This document shows, piece after piece, positions 62,502 through 64,000 of a DNA stretch of 64,000 bases. Under the pieces are notes generated by a model. That model made no database searches, was not told where the DNA came from, and saw only the letters and a program-made list of their open reading frames with translations. The stretch comes from Phycisphaeraceae bacterium. Lineage in GTDB: Bacteria; Planctomycetota; Phycisphaerae; Phycisphaerales; UBA1924. How positions within the stretch are numbered: position 1 is the first letter of the stretch; each line of letters begins with the position of its first letter. Position numbers and translations under genes: made by a program. Location: NCBI GenBank assembly GCA_019636565.1, contig JAHBXG010000017.1:1-64000 (forward strand), written 5' to 3'.

Positions 62502-63047
62502 ATGCGTCAGTTCTTTGTCTTGAATCTTGCCGTGGTTGCCTTGATTGTGGGCGCCTGCGAACGAAAAGAAGCATCCGGCTCCACACCGGCACCGGCGAAC
62601 ACGACGGGCGCTGCGCCCTCGGCGATTCCTGCAAATGCATTCCTCGCCTCGCCCCCTGCCGATGCAAAGCCCGTGAAAGATGTCAAGGCACTCGCGAAGG
62701 GCGGAGACAAGGTAGTGCTCGTCGGGCGGATCGGCATGGGTGAAGAGCCCTTTGTGAAGGGCCGATCGGTCTTCACGATCGTCGACCTTGGCGTGAAGTA
62801 CTGCGGCGAGGAAACCAAGGACTCCTGCCAGACGCCGTGGGACTACTGCTGCGAACCGTCCGACGTGCTCGCGGCGAACAGCGCGACCATTCAATTCGTC
62901 AGCGCCAACGGACAGCCAATCCGTGCCGACCTGAACGGCGTTCACGGCTTGAAACCTCTGGCGATCGTGTCGGTGGTCGGCACCGTGGCGGAGGGAAACG
63001 GAACCAGCCTCGTAATCAACGCTGATTCGCTTTATGTGAAGCCGTGA
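62502..63047 (+). CDS. Cys-motif lipoprotein of unknown function
   Basis: A 181-residue lipoprotein. The signal MRQFFVLNLAVVALIVGAC ends with lipobox VGAC, Cys19 being the likely lipid site, then a Ser/Ala/Pro linker. The mature domain (about 60-181) is beta-rich, OB-fold-like in outline (VVLVGRIG, IQFVSANGQPIRADLNG, IVSVVGTVAEGNG). Its hallmark is KYCGEETKDSCQTPWDYCCEP at about 106-126: four Cys around a PWDY core. Families with this motif are not known to me. ATG 62502 has GGAG seven bases upstream. It is the last gene of the export cassette. Confidence 0.85.
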   Translation: MRQFFVLNLAVVALIVGACERKEASGSTPAPANTTGAAPSAIPANAFLASPPADAKPVKDVKALAKGGDKVVLVGRIGMGEEPFVKGRSVFTIVDLGVKYCGEETKDSCQTPWDYCCEPSDVLAANSATIQFVSANGQPIRADLNGVHGLKPLAIVSVVGTVAEGNGTSLVINADSLYVKP

Positions 63048-63058
63048 TGCGCGCGGAG

Positions 63059-63080
63059 ACACCGGGCTGTTGCCCGGTGT
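63059..63080. terminator. Hairpin between the cassette and the last gene
   Basis: A perfect 9-base-pair stem, ACACCGGGC (63059-63067) and GCCCGGTGT (63072-63080), four-base loop, 11 bases after the lipoprotein stop and 38 bases past the convergent secreted-protein stop. There is no T tract, so it is a terminator-like or transcript-end-stabilising hairpin for either gene. Confidence 0.55.
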
Positions 63081-63118
63081 TCACCGCTGTGCGTGTGCGG
63101 AGTGTGTAACCCGAAGAA

Positions 63119-63763
63119 TTACCCGACGGTTCGTCGGCGTCTGGCGACCAAGAGCCCGGCGAACGCAAGCGCCGCAGCGCCTCCCGGTGCCGGGACCATC
63201 GCGCCGAGCACCTTGTCCGACCCGCCGTTGGCGAAGCCCTTGAATCGCACGGCGAAGTCGTCACCACCCGAGGCAGCCGCGAAACTGGACGACGTCAACG
63301 CGGAAGCATCGCTCGCGGAAACAGTGAAGGTGAAGTTCGCGGTCGAGCCCACAGCGATGCCGCCATTCGGGCTGCCGCCACCTGACCAGTTCGCACCGAG
63401 CGCCGCGCCGGCTTTGAATGTGCCAAAGGGGGCGGCGTTCTGACTGGGCGCATTCTTGAATGCCGAGTTGCTGGCGCTCGTGAGCGTCGCGGAGGCTTGT
63501 GAATCGGCGCTGGCGATATTGAACACGAAGCCGGTGAGGAACCCGCCCCCGGCGACGGGGCTGGTGTTGGTCAGCGTGACCTGAAGCAGACCGGTTGTGC
63601 CGCTCTGGAACGTGTAGTTCAGCGAACCCGTGAAGAGACCGAGGTGCTCGGTGCTCGAGCTGCTGAGGCCGCCGATCGAGATCAGTGCCGCCTGGCTTGT
63701 GGAACAAATACCGACAGCTACGCCCGCGGCAATCGTTGTGACAATGACATGAGTCTTGGACAA
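63119..63763 (-). CDS. Secreted protein with VPAP-type C-terminal sorting tail
   Basis: A 214-residue exported protein. The start is TTG at 63763, with GGGGAG seven bases upstream; it begins a signal peptide (VIVTTIAAGVAVGICSTSQA). The mature part is rich in Ser, Thr, Gly and Ala with beta character (LQVTLTNTSPVAGGG, NFTFTVSASDAS). The end is VPAPGGAAALAFAGLLVARRRR: VPAP, a hydrophobic helix and a basic tail, the layout of PEP-CTERM-like sorting signals common in planctomycetes. It is therefore probably processed and placed at the cell surface. No sortase-like exosortase gene is in the window. Confidence 0.85.
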   Translation of the reverse strand: MSKTHVIVTTIAAGVAVGICSTSQAALISIGGLSSSSTEHLGLFTGSLNYTFQSGTTGLLQVTLTNTSPVAGGGFLTGFVFNIASADSQASATLTSASNSAFKNAPSQNAAPFGTFKAGAALGANWSGGGSPNGGIAVGSTANFTFTVSASDASALTSSSFAAASGGDDFAVRFKGFANGGSDKVLGAMVPAPGGAAALAFAGLLVARRRRTVG

Positions 63764-64000
63764 TGTGAATCTCCCCGCTGACCGCGCTCGCTTGGACTTC
63801 GGCGATACCACGCCGACCCGCCCGCATCGAACGTTGTCCCGCATTCAATATGGGGAACGGATCGTGCCCGGGCAATTCAGATGGCCGTGAAACTCGCGAC
63901 AGAGCTCGGGATGGACTGCTTGGCGCGACTGTGCTGCCGAGAACAAGTTCGGCTCAGGCACGCAACGAAACAATTCGATGCGAAGGGACCGGATAAGCGT

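Noticed and set aside
1..64000. CRISPR array, insertion sequence, prophage or integrase
   Set aside because: No regularly spaced direct repeats, transposase or recombinase motifs, or terminal inverted repeats around a gene were seen on either strand.

Overview
The window reads as a chromosomal piece of a GC-rich planctomycete, most likely of the class Phycisphaerae. This is inferred from several traits seen together: secreted proteins ending in dockerin-like EF-hand repeats, a C-terminal sorting tail of the VPAP type (a PEP-CTERM variant), several O-GlcNAc-transferase-like (GT41/SPINDLY) proteins with TPR repeats, a Ser/Thr kinase fused to TPRs, and an RNase E with a long Arg/Gly tail. No tRNA, rRNA, CRISPR array, insertion sequence or prophage was recognised. 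Gene density is high, both strands are used, and 4-base ATGA/GTGA stop-start overlaps are frequent (amtB-glnB, the two zinc-ribbon paralogs, PTPS-ppk1, ybeY-corC, membrane fusion protein-ABC ATPase).

Layout. 1-9 kb: the end of a dockerin-type secreted protein, an amtB-glnB ammonium pair, a lipoprotein, a LuxR-type regulator, rsmD with an unusual insertion preceded by a long inverted repeat, and two tandem zinc-ribbon membrane paralogs. 9-18.5 kb: housekeeping genes (GNAT, polyphosphate kinase, a PTPS-III-like pterin enzyme, a phosphohexomutase, DinB-like, CorC/CNNM, YbeY, diacylglycerol kinase, uracil phosphoribosyltransferase). 18.5-29 kb: a second DinB-like gene, a soluble FHA-GAF histidine kinase overlapping a PmtA-like methyltransferase, then a minus-strand run of GNAT, MFS transporter and three tandem GT41-type glycosyltransferases. 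29-37 kb: large secreted proteins (dockerin-type, zinc metalloprotease, lectin-like) separated by clear terminators and one 0.9 kb gene-poor stretch. 37-41.5 kb: a fourth GT41, a cupin, an AraC/GyrI regulator and a divergent DUF1579-VOC fusion. 41.6-57.4 kb: Ser/Thr kinase-TPR, dxr, RNase E, ptsI, a GT4 glycosyltransferase, lysS, a VTT/TVP38 membrane protein, a zinc-ribbon membrane protein and dnaA, which has a recognisable promoter. 57.5-63 kb: a one-direction cassette of a small Cys-rich protein, membrane fusion protein, ABC ATPase, two MacB/FtsX permeases and a Cys-motif lipoprotein. The last gene is a VPAP-CTERM secreted protein; 63764-64000 holds nothing recognisable.

The best candidate for an undescribed system is the 57.5-63 kb cassette: an ABC efflux machine of MacAB type bracketed by two unusual Cys-rich exported proteins, with cysteines also in the extracytoplasmic part of one permease. 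This suggests a metal- or thiol-handling export function. The second is the tandem GT41 cluster with its transporter, a possible protein O-glycosylation locus. Smaller points of interest are the PTPS-III active-site signature (folate pathway), a PII protein without the uridylylation tyrosine, a gene fusion that keeps an internal ribosome-binding site, and a perfect hairpin between rne and dxr.
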